57,350 nt of DNA from an uncultured Chloroflexota bacterium (GTDB lineage Bacteria; Chloroflexota; UBA11872; UBA12225), in assembly GCA_902805635.1 (NCBI GenBank), contig CADCTC010000121.1:44382-101731 (forward strand). The letters run 5' to 3'. The position numbers were made by a program, and so were the translations under genes. Shown here one piece after another: positions 30,605 through 40,751 of the stretch. How positions within the stretch are numbered: position 1 is the stretch's first letter; each line of letters opens with the position of its first letter. The notes beneath the pieces were generated by a model. It had not been told where the DNA came from and made no database searches. It saw only the letters and a program-made list of their open reading frames with translations.

Positions 30605-31616
30605 ATGCGCGCGGACCGGCTAATCGCGGTGGTGCTGTTGCTGCAGGCGCGGGGCCGCATGACGGCGCCCGACCTGGCGGCGCGATTGGGGGTATCGGTA
30701 CGCACGATCTACCGCGACCTGGACGCGCTCAGTACCGCGGGCGTGCCGGTGTATGCCGACCGGGGGGCTGGCGGCGGCATCTCACTGCCGGACGGCTACC
30801 GCCTGGACCTCACGGCGCTGAACCGGGAGGAGGCGAGCGCGCTGTTCTTGAGCACCATGCCGGGTCCGTTGGCCGATCTAGGCGGAGGGCACATCCTGGA
30901 GGCGGCGCTGCGCAAGGTGTCGGCAGCGCTGCCGGCCGGCGCGCGGCACGAAGCCGAACAGGCGCGGCAGCGGCTGCACCTGGACCCGGCGGAGTGGTGG
31001 CAGACGCACGAGCCGGTGCCACACCTGCGCGTGGTGCAGGAAGCGGTGTGGCAAGACCGGCGGCTGCGCCTGAGGTACCGGCGCCGCGATGGGAGCAGCG
31101 CGAGCCGCCTGGTAGACCCGTGCGGCCTGGTGGCCAAGACGGGGGTCTGGTACCTGGTGGCGGCCGCTGTTGCCACAGGCGACTCGGGCGACCTCCGGGT
31201 GTTCCGGGTGTCACGCGTGGAGGGGGACCGAGGTGACCGCAGAGACTGCCCGCCGCCCGAAGGGCTTTGACTTGCCGGCGTTCTGGGGAGCGTGGTGCGC
31301 CGCGTTCGAGCGTGACCGGCCGAGCTATCCGGTGGTGCTGCGGGTGGCGGCGGCGCTTGTGCCGGTGCTGCCGCAGATCTTCGGAGAGGGGATCGGGGCC
31401 GTGATCGCGGAGCGGGGGCGAGTGGAGGCGGGCGGGGCGCTGGTGCTGCCGCTCACGTTCGAGAACGCGGAGGTGGCGTGCGCGCGGGTGCTTGGGCTTG
31501 GGCCTGAGGTGGAAGTCCTCTCGCCGGTTGAGCTTCGAGGGCGGGTGGCGGAGCGCGCCGCCGCCATTGCCGCCGTCTACGGGGAGGCGGGTCGGGTGGG
31601 GGCGCTTGCCCGGTGA
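30605..31616 (+). pseudogene. WYL-domain (YafY-type) transcription regulator with a frameshift
   Basis: The N-terminal helix-turn-helix reads LAARLGVSVRTIYRDLDAL with the GGGISLPDGYRLDLT wing, and the WYL domain begins at about residue 140 with LRLRYRRRDGS and GVWYLVAAA. After VFRVSRVEG the frame is lost; the next frame carries EVTAETARRPKGFDLPAFWG and the rest of the C-terminal domain to GRVGALAR. Removing one G from the GGGGG run at 31222-31226 restores a 336-residue protein of normal YafY length. It may be a real mutation, a sequencing error in a homopolymer, or slippage. As written, the product ends at residue 221. Confidence 0.85.
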
Positions 31617-31623
31617 GGTGGTC

Positions 31624-32550
31624 CTACGACGCGGCGGCGGATGACTCGCGTGCCGAGCGGCGCAGGGCGTAGAAGTGGCGCCAGTAGCGCCAGGGGCGGA
31701 ACGAGAGGATGTGGCCGGCGACGATGACGGTGGCGGCCCAGGCTGCGCCCGCGGCGTAGCCCGCCGCGACGTCGGTCAGGTAGTGCACCCCCAGGTACAG
31801 GCGCGACCACCCGATCAGCAGCACCAGCACCAGCAGCCCCCCGCTGGCGGCGACCTGCGCCCAGCCGCGCAGCACCTTCCACGCGACGTAGGCCAGGAAG
31901 AAATAGAAGGCCGCCGCCACCATGGCATGGCCGCTGGGGAAGCTCCACGCCTGCGAGGGGATGTAGCCCATCACGGGTGCGGGGCGGGTGCGCTGGAACA
32001 GGTCCTTGAGCAGGTTGTTGAGCAGCTGCGCGCCGCCGGTCACCAGCAGCAGCGAGCCCGCAGCGCCCCACTGCTTGCGCCAGAGGAAGACTCCCAGAAA
32101 CACCACCAGCAGTGCGGCGACCAGCTCGGAGCCCATGAAGGAGAGCACGTGGGCCACGTCGGTCTGAGCGAGCGAGGCGGTGCCGCGCAGGGCGGCCAGC
32201 ACCGCGTTGTCCAGCGTCTGGGTGTCGCCCTCCATCACCTCGCCGGCCAGGCCACCAAACGCCCCCAGCGCGAGTGCGATGCCGGCCAGCGCCCCCACCA
32301 GCAGCAGCGTTGCCCCCGCCAGCCGCTCACGCGCTTCCGATACCAGCACGCCAAGCCACGCGCGCCAGGCAGACGCGGGGGCGGCGGCGTGCAACACCGC
32401 GCCATCGGTAGCGGCTGCGCCGGCATCTGAGTCCGCATCGGCGACTACACCGGTGACAGACGGCGGCGCGGCGTCCGGATCGCCATCAGTCGCGCTGTGT
32501 GCTGCCCGAGCCGGCGCTGGCTCTTCTTTCCACGTACCGCTGCTTACCAC
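31624..32550 (-). CDS. PAP2-family membrane phosphatase
   Basis: The 308-residue membrane protein has the three-part acid phosphatase motif: KDLFQRTRP, SFPSGHAM and SRLYLGVHYLTDV, with Arg, His and Asp placed as in PAP2 lipid phosphatases such as undecaprenyl-pyrophosphate or phosphatidate phosphatases. About six helices are seen. The first 60 residues are Ala/Asp-rich and cytoplasmic. It is convergent with the WYL gene, seven bases apart. The exact lipid substrate is not evident. Confidence 0.9.
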   Translation of the reverse strand: MVSSGTWKEEPAPARAAHSATDGDPDAAPPSVTGVVADADSDAGAAATDGAVLHAAAPASAWRAWLGVLVSEARERLAGATLLLVGALAGIALALGAFGGLAGEVMEGDTQTLDNAVLAALRGTASLAQTDVAHVLSFMGSELVAALLVVFLGVFLWRKQWGAAGSLLLVTGGAQLLNNLLKDLFQRTRPAPVMGYIPSQAWSFPSGHAMVAAAFYFFLAYVAWKVLRGWAQVAASGGLLVLVLLIGWSRLYLGVHYLTDVAAGYAAGAAWAATVIVAGHILSFRPWRYWRHFYALRRSARESSAAAS

Positions 32551-32676
32551 TATCTATCCGATATCTACGGTGTAGCCGTGTTGGTTCCGGATCTGTCATT
32601 GCACGGCGCGTGCCTGCCATTCTCTCTCTCGCGCCGCACCCATCACTTTTTCATCCCCCAAATCGTTCCCACCGGC

Positions 32677-32871
32677 ATGAGGAAGCGTTTGGACGTAGCT
32701 GACCTGCAAGTCCAGCCTGACGCGGCCGTTCCGTCTGTAGAAGAGCTAATCGCGGACGCGATGGCAGCGCTGAGGGCGATACAACATCGCGCCGCCGTGG
32801 TCGCGGCATTCATTGCCTCTGACGCGACCGAAGCAGAAGACGCAACGGGCCGGCAGCAGATCGCGGCGTAA
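32677..32871 (+). CDS. small hypothetical protein
   Basis: A 64-residue open frame starts MRKRLDVADLQVQPDA and continues with a helical Ala-rich stretch, VEELIADAMAALRAIQHRAA. I recognise no family. It lies in the 410-base gap between the PAP2 and Rpe-like genes; the DNA before it (32551-32676) is lower in GC and could hold a promoter. No convincing ribosome-binding site precedes the ATG. It may be chance. Confidence 0.3.
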   Translation: MRKRLDVADLQVQPDAAVPSVEELIADAMAALRAIQHRAAVVAAFIASDATEAEDATGRQQIAA

Positions 32872-32962
32872 CCCTACGATGTAGTCCCGCGCCGGCCACG
32901 TCTGGCCGCGCACGCAGCGTGACCGGCGCCCGCCAACCATCCGCTGCCGCTACACTGCCCGC

Positions 32963-33697
32963 GTGTCGGTCTCTTCTGGCGGTCGGGTGCGCCTCGGTTC
33001 TGCCCTCTTTAACGCGGACCACGCGCGGCTGGGCGACGAGCTCAAGCGGGTGGAGGACGCCGGGATCGAGTTCATCCACCTGGATGTCTTCGACGGCTAC
33101 GCCGTACCGGACCAGGGCTTCCCGGCGCGCACCATCGCGGCGCTGCGCCCGCTGACGAAGCTGCCTTTCGAGGTACACCTCACTGCAAACGAGCCGCTGC
33201 GCTTCGTGCCCGCGCTGGCGGACGCGGGGGTTGACCTGGTCTTCCTGCCCGCGGAGACGACGCCGCTGCTCTATGAGGCGACCTTCGAGCTGCGCGCGCG
33301 CAACCTGCGCACGGGCCTTTGCCTAGCGCTGGGGACGCCGCTGGAGGTGCTGGCGCCGGTGCTGCCCATGCTGGACGCAGTGCTCCTTCTGGGGCGCGTC
33401 ACCGGCGAGGGAGCGCGGGGGCGCGCCTTCAACGACCTGGTGCTGCGGCGCGTCGCGCGCGTGCGTCAAATGATCGACGCCGAAGCGCACGGGACGGCTA
33501 CCGCGACAACGCTGGGAGCAGCGGAGAAGCTGGCGATGGTGGACCTCCAGGCCGCGGGCGGGCTGGAGCTGGAGAGCTGCGTAGAGGTCTGCCGGCTGGG
33601 CGCCACGTCGCTGCCACTAGGGAGCGCGCTGCACCGCGAGCCCGACCTGGGCGGCTACGTGGGGCGCCTACGGGCGCAGCTTGCGTCACGCGGATAA
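32963..33697 (+). CDS. ribulose-phosphate 3-epimerase-like protein
   Basis: Rpe interconverts ribulose-5-phosphate and xylulose-5-phosphate with a metal in a TIM barrel; relatives epimerise allulose-6-phosphate. The 244-residue protein has FIHLDVFDGYAVPDQGF, matching the HxDVMDGxFVP motif, and EVHLTANEP in place of the usual DVHLM. The later VDG..GG phosphate loop of true Rpe is altered to VDLQAAGGLEL. It starts at GTG 32963. Because of the altered motifs, a related sugar-phosphate epimerase is as likely as Rpe itself. It stands alone, with a cyclase gene 67 bases downstream. Confidence 0.75.
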   Translation: MSVSSGGRVRLGSALFNADHARLGDELKRVEDAGIEFIHLDVFDGYAVPDQGFPARTIAALRPLTKLPFEVHLTANEPLRFVPALADAGVDLVFLPAETTPLLYEATFELRARNLRTGLCLALGTPLEVLAPVLPMLDAVLLLGRVTGEGARGRAFNDLVLRRVARVRQMIDAEAHGTATATTLGAAEKLAMVDLQAAGGLELESCVEVCRLGATSLPLGSALHREPDLGGYVGRLRAQLASRG

Positions 33698-33764
33698 TGT
33701 GACAAATGCACTAGGGGCCCGCTGAGCCTCCATAGGGCGTGCTACGGTTGCTCCCACGTCATTC

Positions 33765-34862
33765 ATGGTAGGTTCGGCAGGGTCGGTAGATGCGGGCGCG
33801 GCGGGTTTGGTGAACGGCGCCGGTGTGCCTGGCCCTGGCGCCCAGGACGTGCACCCCAATGGCAGCGTACTGCCGGGCGATTCCGCGGAGACGCACGCGC
33901 AGCAGCTGGCCCGCATGCCGCTCTTCCAGGGCATGCAGCCGGAGCACGTGCGGCTGCTGGCAGCGGTGGCGGAGGAAGTGTGCTTCGAGCCGGCCGACAA
34001 GATCGTGACCCAGGGTGAGCCGGGCGAGAGCGTCTACCTGATCCTGGACTGGCGCGTGGAGGTGCTGGCGCGCATTAGCGTGGGTGACGTGGTGAGCGAG
34101 ACGGTGGTAGCCTGGATGGCCGCCGGCGATGCGCTGGGCGAGCTCTCGCTGCTGGACGGCCAGCCGCGCTCGGCCACGTGCGTGGCGGTGACCCCGGTGA
34201 ACACGCTGCGCCTGGGGCGCGAGCCGTTCCTGGCGGCGGTACGCGAGAACTGGTCGCTGGGCCACGCGCTCTACGTGGTGCTGGCGCAGCGCATCCGCCT
34301 GGCGGACAAGCTGCTGGCGGAGCACTCGCGCGATCCGCTGACCGGCCTGAACAACAGGCGCGCCTTGTCCGACCTCTACGACCGCGAGTCTCTGCGCGTG
34401 CAGCGCGTGGCGCGCCAACAAGGCACGGACGGCATCAACCCGCTGGCCATCGTCTTCGCGGACGTGAACCAGTTCAAGACCATCAACGATACGCACGGCC
34501 ACCACGTCGGCGACGAGGTGCTCAAGGCGATTGCTGCCACGCTCACCGGGGCCAGCCGCACGACCGACCTGGTGGCCCGCTACGGCGGCGACGAGTTCGT
34601 GGTGCTGCTGCCGGAAGCCGGTGTGGCAGGGGCGGAGGTGGTGCTGCAGCGGGTCCGCAAGCAGCTGGCCGAGCACCCGCCGGGGCCGGTGCCGTTCAGC
34701 GTCAGCCTGGGCTACGCTATTGTGGACCCGCAGGAGCCGAAGGGGCTGGACGCGCTGCTGGCCGAAGCGGACGTAGCCATGTACCGCGACAAACGAGCTG
34801 ACGGCCAGCCCGCCACGCAGCGGCTGCGCGGCATCCTGGGCCACAAGGTCGAGCTGCAGTAA
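33765..34862 (+). CDS. cyclic-nucleotide-binding domain + GGDEF diguanylate cyclase
   Basis: This 365-residue signalling protein would make c-di-GMP from GTP, controlled by a sensor domain. After a disordered N-terminus (1-45), a cNMP-binding fold spans about 50-175 with GDALGELSLLDGQPRSATCVA as phosphate-binding cassette. The GGDEF domain follows: DPLTGLNNRRAL (190-201), FADVNQFKTIND, and R272-Y-GGDEF (274-278), an intact active site. R265-TT-D268 is an RxxD product-inhibition site at the normal distance. No transmembrane helix is present, so it is cytosolic. Fusing cNMP binding to GGDEF suggests crosstalk between cAMP-like and c-di-GMP signals. Confidence 0.92.
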   Translation: MVGSAGSVDAGAAGLVNGAGVPGPGAQDVHPNGSVLPGDSAETHAQQLARMPLFQGMQPEHVRLLAAVAEEVCFEPADKIVTQGEPGESVYLILDWRVEVLARISVGDVVSETVVAWMAAGDALGELSLLDGQPRSATCVAVTPVNTLRLGREPFLAAVRENWSLGHALYVVLAQRIRLADKLLAEHSRDPLTGLNNRRALSDLYDRESLRVQRVARQQGTDGINPLAIVFADVNQFKTINDTHGHHVGDEVLKAIAATLTGASRTTDLVARYGGDEFVVLLPEAGVAGAEVVLQRVRKQLAEHPPGPVPFSVSLGYAIVDPQEPKGLDALLAEADVAMYRDKRADGQPATQRLRGILGHKVELQ

Positions 34863-34915
34863 GACCTCACCCTGGGGTTCGCCCTGTCCCTCTCCCACAG
34901 GAGAGGGGAGGTCGC
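34861..34915 (+). repeat. dispersed hairpin repeat, copy 3
   Basis: AAGACCTCACCCTGGGGTTC opens the copy; CCCTCTCC (34888-34895) pairs with GGAGAGGG (34900-34907). It follows the GGDEF gene's stop immediately. The core TCTCCCACAGGAGAGGGGAG is identical to that of copy 6 at about 45589-45608. Confidence 0.75.
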
Positions 34916-34975
34916 CGGTCCGGAGCACTTGGGCGAGTGGTGGAAGGGGGGTGTTGGGTGCTACCACTCTGCCCT

Positions 34976-36115
34976 ATGAAGATCAGCAACATTGAGTGCT
35001 ATCCGGTGTGGGGCGGCGGGCGGAACTACTTCTTTGTGGTAGTGGATACGGATAAGGGGGTGTACGGGGTAGGCGAGGGCGGTATCACCGGGCGAGAACT
35101 GGCGGTGCAGGGGGTGGTGGAGCACTTCAAGCCGTTCCTTCTCGGGGAGGATGCCTTTCGGATCGAGCACCTGTGGCAGAAGATGTATCGCGGCGGCTTC
35201 TTCCCGGCGGGGAAGATCGCGGCCTCCGCCATCAGCGCGATCGACATCGCGCTGTGGGACATCAAGGGCAAGGCGCTGGGCGTGCCGGTATACGAGCTGC
35301 TGGGCGGCCGGACGCGTGACCGGGTGGTCTGTTACCCGCACTGCCAACGCGCCACGGTGGAGCAGCTGGTGGAGAACGCGCAGCAGCACGTGGCGGAAGG
35401 CTGGAAGTTCGTGCGCTGGGGGCTCTCCGACTCCATCGGCGGCGACGTGCTGGAGCCGGGCCGCGCGGTGCGGGGGGCGATCAAGGAGTTCGAGGCGCTG
35501 CGCACCGCACTGGGGGAGGACGTGGAGCTGTGCTTCGACATCCACACGCGCCTGGACCCGCCTGACGCCATCCAGCTGTGCAACGCGGTGGAGCAGTACC
35601 GCCCCTTCTTTATGGAAGACCCTATCCGCAGCGAGAGCATGCAGAGCCTGCGTGTGGTGCGCGAGCACGTGCGCACGCCGCTGGCGGTGGGGGAGCAGTT
35701 CGCCGGCAAGTGGGAGTTCCGCCAGGTGATCGAAGAAGAGCTGATGGACTACTGCCGCGTGGACCTGGGGATTGTGGGCGGGCTGACCGAGGCAAAGAAG
35801 GTGGCGGGCTGGTGCGAGACGCACTACATCAAGCTGGCCACCCACAACCCGCTGGGGCCGATCAGCACGGCAGCCTGCCTGCACCTGAACCTGTCCTCAC
35901 CGCTGGTGGGGGTGCAGGAGCAGCCGCGCAAGCCCGGCACCGCGCTGATGGACGTGGTGCCGGTGCAGATGGAGTGGGTGGACGGCTACCTGCTGCCGCC
36001 AACCCGTCCCGGCTTGGGAGTCGAGTTCGACCGCGAGGCGGCCAAGGCGCACCCCTTCCAGATGGCCGAGCTGCCGCACCTGCGGCGCGAGGATGGGTCG
36101 GTGACCAACTGGTAG
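34976..36115 (+). CDS. enolase-superfamily acid-sugar dehydratase, GalD-type pattern
   Basis: A 379-residue dehydratase of acid sugars. Metal ligands are D188, E214 and E240, with H190 (FDIHTRLD) and H290 (ATHNPLGP), the same spacing as in the other three homologues in this window. MYGV-type capping loop GVGEGG is present and the end DGSVTNW mirrors the DGSVADW end of the gene at 9267, so these two are close paralogues. ATG 34976 begins MKISNIECYPVW; the frame is open 13 codons further upstream without homology. There is no obvious ribosome-binding site. Substrate unknown; galactonate, arabinonate or xylonate are guesses. Confidence 0.88.
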   Translation: MKISNIECYPVWGGGRNYFFVVVDTDKGVYGVGEGGITGRELAVQGVVEHFKPFLLGEDAFRIEHLWQKMYRGGFFPAGKIAASAISAIDIALWDIKGKALGVPVYELLGGRTRDRVVCYPHCQRATVEQLVENAQQHVAEGWKFVRWGLSDSIGGDVLEPGRAVRGAIKEFEALRTALGEDVELCFDIHTRLDPPDAIQLCNAVEQYRPFFMEDPIRSESMQSLRVVREHVRTPLAVGEQFAGKWEFRQVIEEELMDYCRVDLGIVGGLTEAKKVAGWCETHYIKLATHNPLGPISTAACLHLNLSSPLVGVQEQPRKPGTALMDVVPVQMEWVDGYLLPPTRPGLGVEFDREAAKAHPFQMAELPHLRREDGSVTNW

Positions 36116-36118
36116 GGG

Positions 36119-36266
36119 AAGACCTCACCCCCGACCCCTCTCATTACCTAACCCCCTGCCCCCACACTGCACCACCCCCTGACGCCCTGTGCTCTTGCTG
36201 CGCAAGTGCTCGGTTGTGTCCTAAAGGGAAGGGGAGTGTGGTGGTTCGGATGAGGTGGGCCGAGAC
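36119..36266 (+). repeat. dispersed hairpin repeat, copy 4 (split)
   Basis: The left arm GACCTCACCCCCGACCCCTC starts at 36121, then about 80 unrelated bases intervene, then the right arm CCTAAAGGGAAGGGGAGTGT from 36221 and the ATGAGgtgggCCGAGACG flank shared with copy 1. It lies between convergent genes. The intervening segment may be an insertion into the element. Confidence 0.65.
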
Positions 36267-36269
36267 GAC

Positions 36270-37112
36270 CTAATACGGGAGTTGGAGGTCGGGGTGCTCG
36301 CGGGCGTACTTGACCATGTTGACGGCGAAGTCTTCCTGGAGCTGGAGGGTGAGGCCGCCGTCTACGGCCAGGGCGTGGCCGGTGATGAAGGAGGCTTCTT
36401 CGGAGACGAGGAAGACGATGGCGTTGGCGATGTCCACCGGGCGGCCGGTGCGGCGCAAGGGGTACTGCGCCTCGAAGAAGCGCAGGCCGCTCTGGTTCTC
36501 TTTCCAGGTGCGCTCGGCAATCCGCTCGGTGACGATGTGGCCGGGGCAGATGGCGTTAACGCGGATGTTGTCCGGGCCGTACTCGACGGCCAGCTGGCGG
36601 GTGAGCGAGATGACGGCGCCCTTGCCGGTCTCGTAGAGCAGCTTGCCGGGGGCGGTGAGCAGGCCGTGCACGCTGGAGATGTTGACGATGGCGCCGCCGC
36701 CGGCCTTGCGCAGCTCCGGGATGGCGTACTTGGTGGTGAGGAACATGGACTTCACCAGCAGGCCCATGGTGCGGTCCCAGCCGTCCTCGGTCACTTCCAC
36801 GGCGCTGCCCTGGCCGCCGGGGCCGGTGGGGCCGTAGGCGTTGTTGACCAGGATGTCCAGGCGCCCGAACTTCTGCACCGCGGCCTGCACCATGGCGCGG
36901 ATGTCGTCGTGCTGGGTCATGTCGGCGCGGAACACCTCGGCGGTGCCGCCCTGGTCGCGCACCATGCCGGCGCGCTGGTTGGCGGTCTCCTCGCTCACGT
37001 CGGCAATGAGGACGCGCGCGCCTTCCGCTGCCAGGCGCAGCACGGTGCCGCCCCCGATTCCCGTCGCCCCGCCGGTGACGATCGCTACTTTGCCGTCAAG
37101 CCTGCCTGCCAT
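36270..37112 (-). CDS. short-chain dehydrogenase/reductase (SDR)
   Basis: This 280-residue classical SDR oxidises an alcohol or sugar with NAD(P). The TGGATGIG cofactor motif is at residues 13-20, LVNNAYG follows, ISSVHG carries the catalytic Ser and Y-ETG-K the catalytic pair. After the core, a longer C-terminal loop (ERTWKENQSGLRFFEAQYPL) resembles the SDR at 43473, which has ERTYQRNLEKV; they are paralogues. ATG 37112 has GAAGGAGG upstream. It is convergent with the dehydratase at 34976. Sugar dehydrogenase activity feeding the neighbouring dehydratases is plausible. Confidence 0.92.
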   Translation of the reverse strand: MAGRLDGKVAIVTGGATGIGGGTVLRLAAEGARVLIADVSEETANQRAGMVRDQGGTAEVFRADMTQHDDIRAMVQAAVQKFGRLDILVNNAYGPTGPGGQGSAVEVTEDGWDRTMGLLVKSMFLTTKYAIPELRKAGGGAIVNISSVHGLLTAPGKLLYETGKGAVISLTRQLAVEYGPDNIRVNAICPGHIVTERIAERTWKENQSGLRFFEAQYPLRRTGRPVDIANAIVFLVSEEASFITGHALAVDGGLTLQLQEDFAVNMVKYAREHPDLQLPY

Positions 37113-37300
37113 GTGTGGGTGCCTCCTTCTGCTGCCTGCAGCGCGCCACATGCTGCATCAGTGCGCAAGTGGGATGCTACCGGGTGGGCGCCTGTCTTGG
37201 AGATGGCGGCACCGGCATGGCCGAAACTAGTGCTCAGCAGCGTTTGGCCCTCTGTGCGATCCAACTTGCAATCTATAAAAAGGCGAAGCTAAGGGCGACA

Positions 37301-38338
<1,038 letters not shown>

Positions 38339-38408
38339 CTATGGGTGTCTCTACGGTTCAGCCTGCTCGCTCGCCTCCGATGGGTACGTCCCTAACCGGC
38401 CGTCCGCG

Positions 38409-40652
38409 TCACCGCGGGAACGCCGCCGCCACGCCGCCGTCCACGGTGATGACGGTCCCCGTGGTCTTGCGGGAGCGGTCGGTTGCCAGCCACCAGGCTG
38501 CCTCGGCCACGTCTTCGGCGTAGATGGGCACGCCCAGCAGGTTGCGCGTGCGGTAGTAATCCTCCAGCCCCTCCTCGGTCGTGCCGTGCGCTTCAGCGCG
38601 TGCTCGGCGCAGCTCCGGCGACCACAAGGTGGAGCCGCGGAAGATGGCGTCCGGGTTGATCATGTTCACCCGCACCCCCGCCTCGCCGCCCTCCAGCGCC
38701 GCCACGCGCGCCAGCTGCGCCTGCGCGGACTTCGCCGCCGAATAGGCCCCGAACTCGCGCCCGGGCGCCATGACGTTCTTGGTGGTGATGAAGATCAGGT
38801 TGCCGCCCAGGCCCTGACGCTTGAACAGCCGGAGCGCCGCGCGCGTGACCAGGAAGTGCCCGGTCGCGTTCACCTCCAGGCAACGTCGCCAGTCCGCGAT
38901 GTCCATCTCGTCCAGCAGCCCGAAGGGGGCGATCCCCGCGTTCGACACCACCACGTCCACTCCGCCGAACGCCGCCACAGTTTCGTCGAACAGCCGCGCC
39001 ACGTCCCCGTCTTCGGTCACGTCGGTCTCTACCGCCACCGCGCGCCCCTCGCCGTGCTCGCCGTTCAGCTCCGCCGCCACCGCCTGAGCGCCTCCGGCAT
39101 TCACGTCCGACACCACGACGCACGCCCCGTCGCGTGCCAGCCGCCGCGCGATGGCACGCCCAATGCCGTTGGCGGCACCGGTGACCACCGCCACGCGCCG
39201 CGCCAGCTCGCGTTCGGGCGGCGCCAGCGTCAGGCGGTAGCGCTCGAGCGGCCAGTACTCCACGTCGAAGCATTCCTGCTCGCTCAAGGAGACGTAGCGG
39301 TCGGCCGCCGCGGCTCCCCGCATCACCACCATGGCGTGCCGGTAGATATCCGCCGCCACCCGTGCCGCGCGTGGGTCCTTACCCAGCGTCACCATCCCTA
39401 TCCCCGGCAGCAGCACCACGCGCGGCCGGGCGTCCACCTCCGCAGGCGCCGGCGGCTGTGTGTCGCCGATCGAGTCTGCGCTGGATGCGCCCGCCCGCAC
39501 GTAGCGCACGTAGTCCCTCGTCCACACCTCCCACGCCGTCTCTAGTACTGCCTCGATCCCCTCGACGACGGCCGCCTCTCGCCGTTCCCCTTGGGAGGGG
39601 CCGCCGTGAGGCGGGTGACAGCCGCCAGGGCTACCCGCCGCGTCCGAAGCTGGCTGCCCAGCCGACAGCGGCACGTACAGCGCCCGGCGCCGCGTGGACA
39701 GCAGATGGTCCGGCGTCGCCGGCCCCACTCGCGACAGCTCCGCCACCGCGGGGTCCGCCAGGAAGGCCAGCACGTCCTCCCCATCCTCGAAGCGCAGCAC
39801 GACCCGCCCCTCTGGCGCCACATCCAGGCCCTGCCCTCCCGCTGCCACGCTCCCATCCGCCCCCGTCCGACCGGCCAGCCCGCGGATCACCGGCGCCACC
39901 GCCACGTACACCCGCCGGCGTGCCTCCGCGTCGAGCGCCAGTTCAGGGCGTGAGTTGACCTGTTCTCGCAGCCGCACCCTGAGAAACTCCTCCGCCTGGG
40001 TCACCACCGCTACTGTGCGCTCGTACGCCTCGCGCGCCGTGTCGCCCCACGTCACCAGCCCGTGCTTTTCCAGGATGATGCAGCCCTCCGCCGGCCACTC
40101 CGCTCGTGCGCGGACGGCCGCGGCATACGCCTGCCCCACTTCCCTGGACAGGGAGAAGCCGGGACGCTGGTAGGGCACACAGACGGCTCCTTGCCCCAGC
40201 GCGTCTCGTACGAGCGCCGCGCCCCGGCCCGTATTCGAGAGCGCCAGGATGGCGTCGGCGTGGGTGTGCACGATGAACCGCGCAGGCAGGAAGGCGTGCA
40301 GCAGCGTCTCGATACTGGGTCGCGGGCTGCCTGGCTCCATCAGCGTCTGCGCCAGGTACGCCACCATGTCCTGGTCGCTCATCGCCTCTCGCTCCGCCAG
40401 CGGCAGCACGTCGTCCAGCCGGACGCCGGGGAAGTCTTTGGTCTGGATGGTGCGCAGGTCAGACCCGGAGCCCTTGATGCGCATTACCGGCACGCGCCGG
40501 CCGCGGAAGTCGGTCTCCTCCCGCTTCACGCTGGTATTGCCGCCGCCCCACAGCACCAAGCCGGGATCGGCCCCGGTCTGGCGGCTGGCGTAGAGCAGTC
40601 CATCCAGCTCCGGCTGCGCCGCCGCGTCCGCCTCGTTCCACCGGCTTTCCAT
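38409..40652 (-). CDS. bifunctional class II aldolase / short-chain dehydrogenase (RhaD-RhaE type)
   Basis: The 747-residue protein fuses a class II aldolase (about 1-430) to an SDR (about 490-747). The aldolase part has GGGNTSVKREETDF, the zinc-type HTHADAILAL and ILEKHGLVTWGD. The SDR part has VTGAANGIGRAIARRLARDG, VVSNAGIAPFG, a Tyr-Lys pair in AYSAAKSAQ and a TVDGGVAAAFPR end. Such fusions cleave rhamnulose-1-phosphate to dihydroxyacetone phosphate and lactaldehyde and oxidise the lactaldehyde. A 35-40 residue Gly/His/Pro linker at roughly 330-365 coincides with a degenerate dispersed repeat. No rhamnose isomerase or kinase gene is near. Confidence 0.9.
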   Translation of the reverse strand: MESRWNEADAAAQPELDGLLYASRQTGADPGLVLWGGGNTSVKREETDFRGRRVPVMRIKGSGSDLRTIQTKDFPGVRLDDVLPLAEREAMSDQDMVAYLAQTLMEPGSPRPSIETLLHAFLPARFIVHTHADAILALSNTGRGAALVRDALGQGAVCVPYQRPGFSLSREVGQAYAAAVRARAEWPAEGCIILEKHGLVTWGDTAREAYERTVAVVTQAEEFLRVRLREQVNSRPELALDAEARRRVYVAVAPVIRGLAGRTGADGSVAAGGQGLDVAPEGRVVLRFEDGEDVLAFLADPAVAELSRVGPATPDHLLSTRRRALYVPLSAGQPASDAAGSPGGCHPPHGGPSQGERREAAVVEGIEAVLETAWEVWTRDYVRYVRAGASSADSIGDTQPPAPAEVDARPRVVLLPGIGMVTLGKDPRAARVAADIYRHAMVVMRGAAAADRYVSLSEQECFDVEYWPLERYRLTLAPPERELARRVAVVTGAANGIGRAIARRLARDGACVVVSDVNAGGAQAVAAELNGEHGEGRAVAVETDVTEDGDVARLFDETVAAFGGVDVVVSNAGIAPFGLLDEMDIADWRRCLEVNATGHFLVTRAALRLFKRQGLGGNLIFITTKNVMAPGREFGAYSAAKSAQAQLARVAALEGGEAGVRVNMINPDAIFRGSTLWSPELRRARAEAHGTTEEGLEDYYRTRNLLGVPIYAEDVAEAAWWLATDRSRKTTGTVITVDGGVAAAFPR
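39583..39640 (-). repeat. degenerate dispersed hairpin repeat, copy 5 (inside a coding sequence)
   Basis: On the minus strand CCTCACGGCGGCCCCTCCCA then AGGGGAACGGCGAGAGG resembles the CCTCAC...CCCTCTCC...GGAGAGGGG layout. It is translated as HPPHGGPSQGERRE in the linker of the aldolase-SDR fusion. It is the weakest match of the family. Confidence 0.4.
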
Positions 40653-40751
40653 ACACTAACCCTCGTTCGGCCGCCGATTATGCCTGCACGGCGGCGCCGC
40701 TCAGTACCCTTCGCCTCACCGGCAGGCGTGACTTGAGAAAGTGACCACCCC

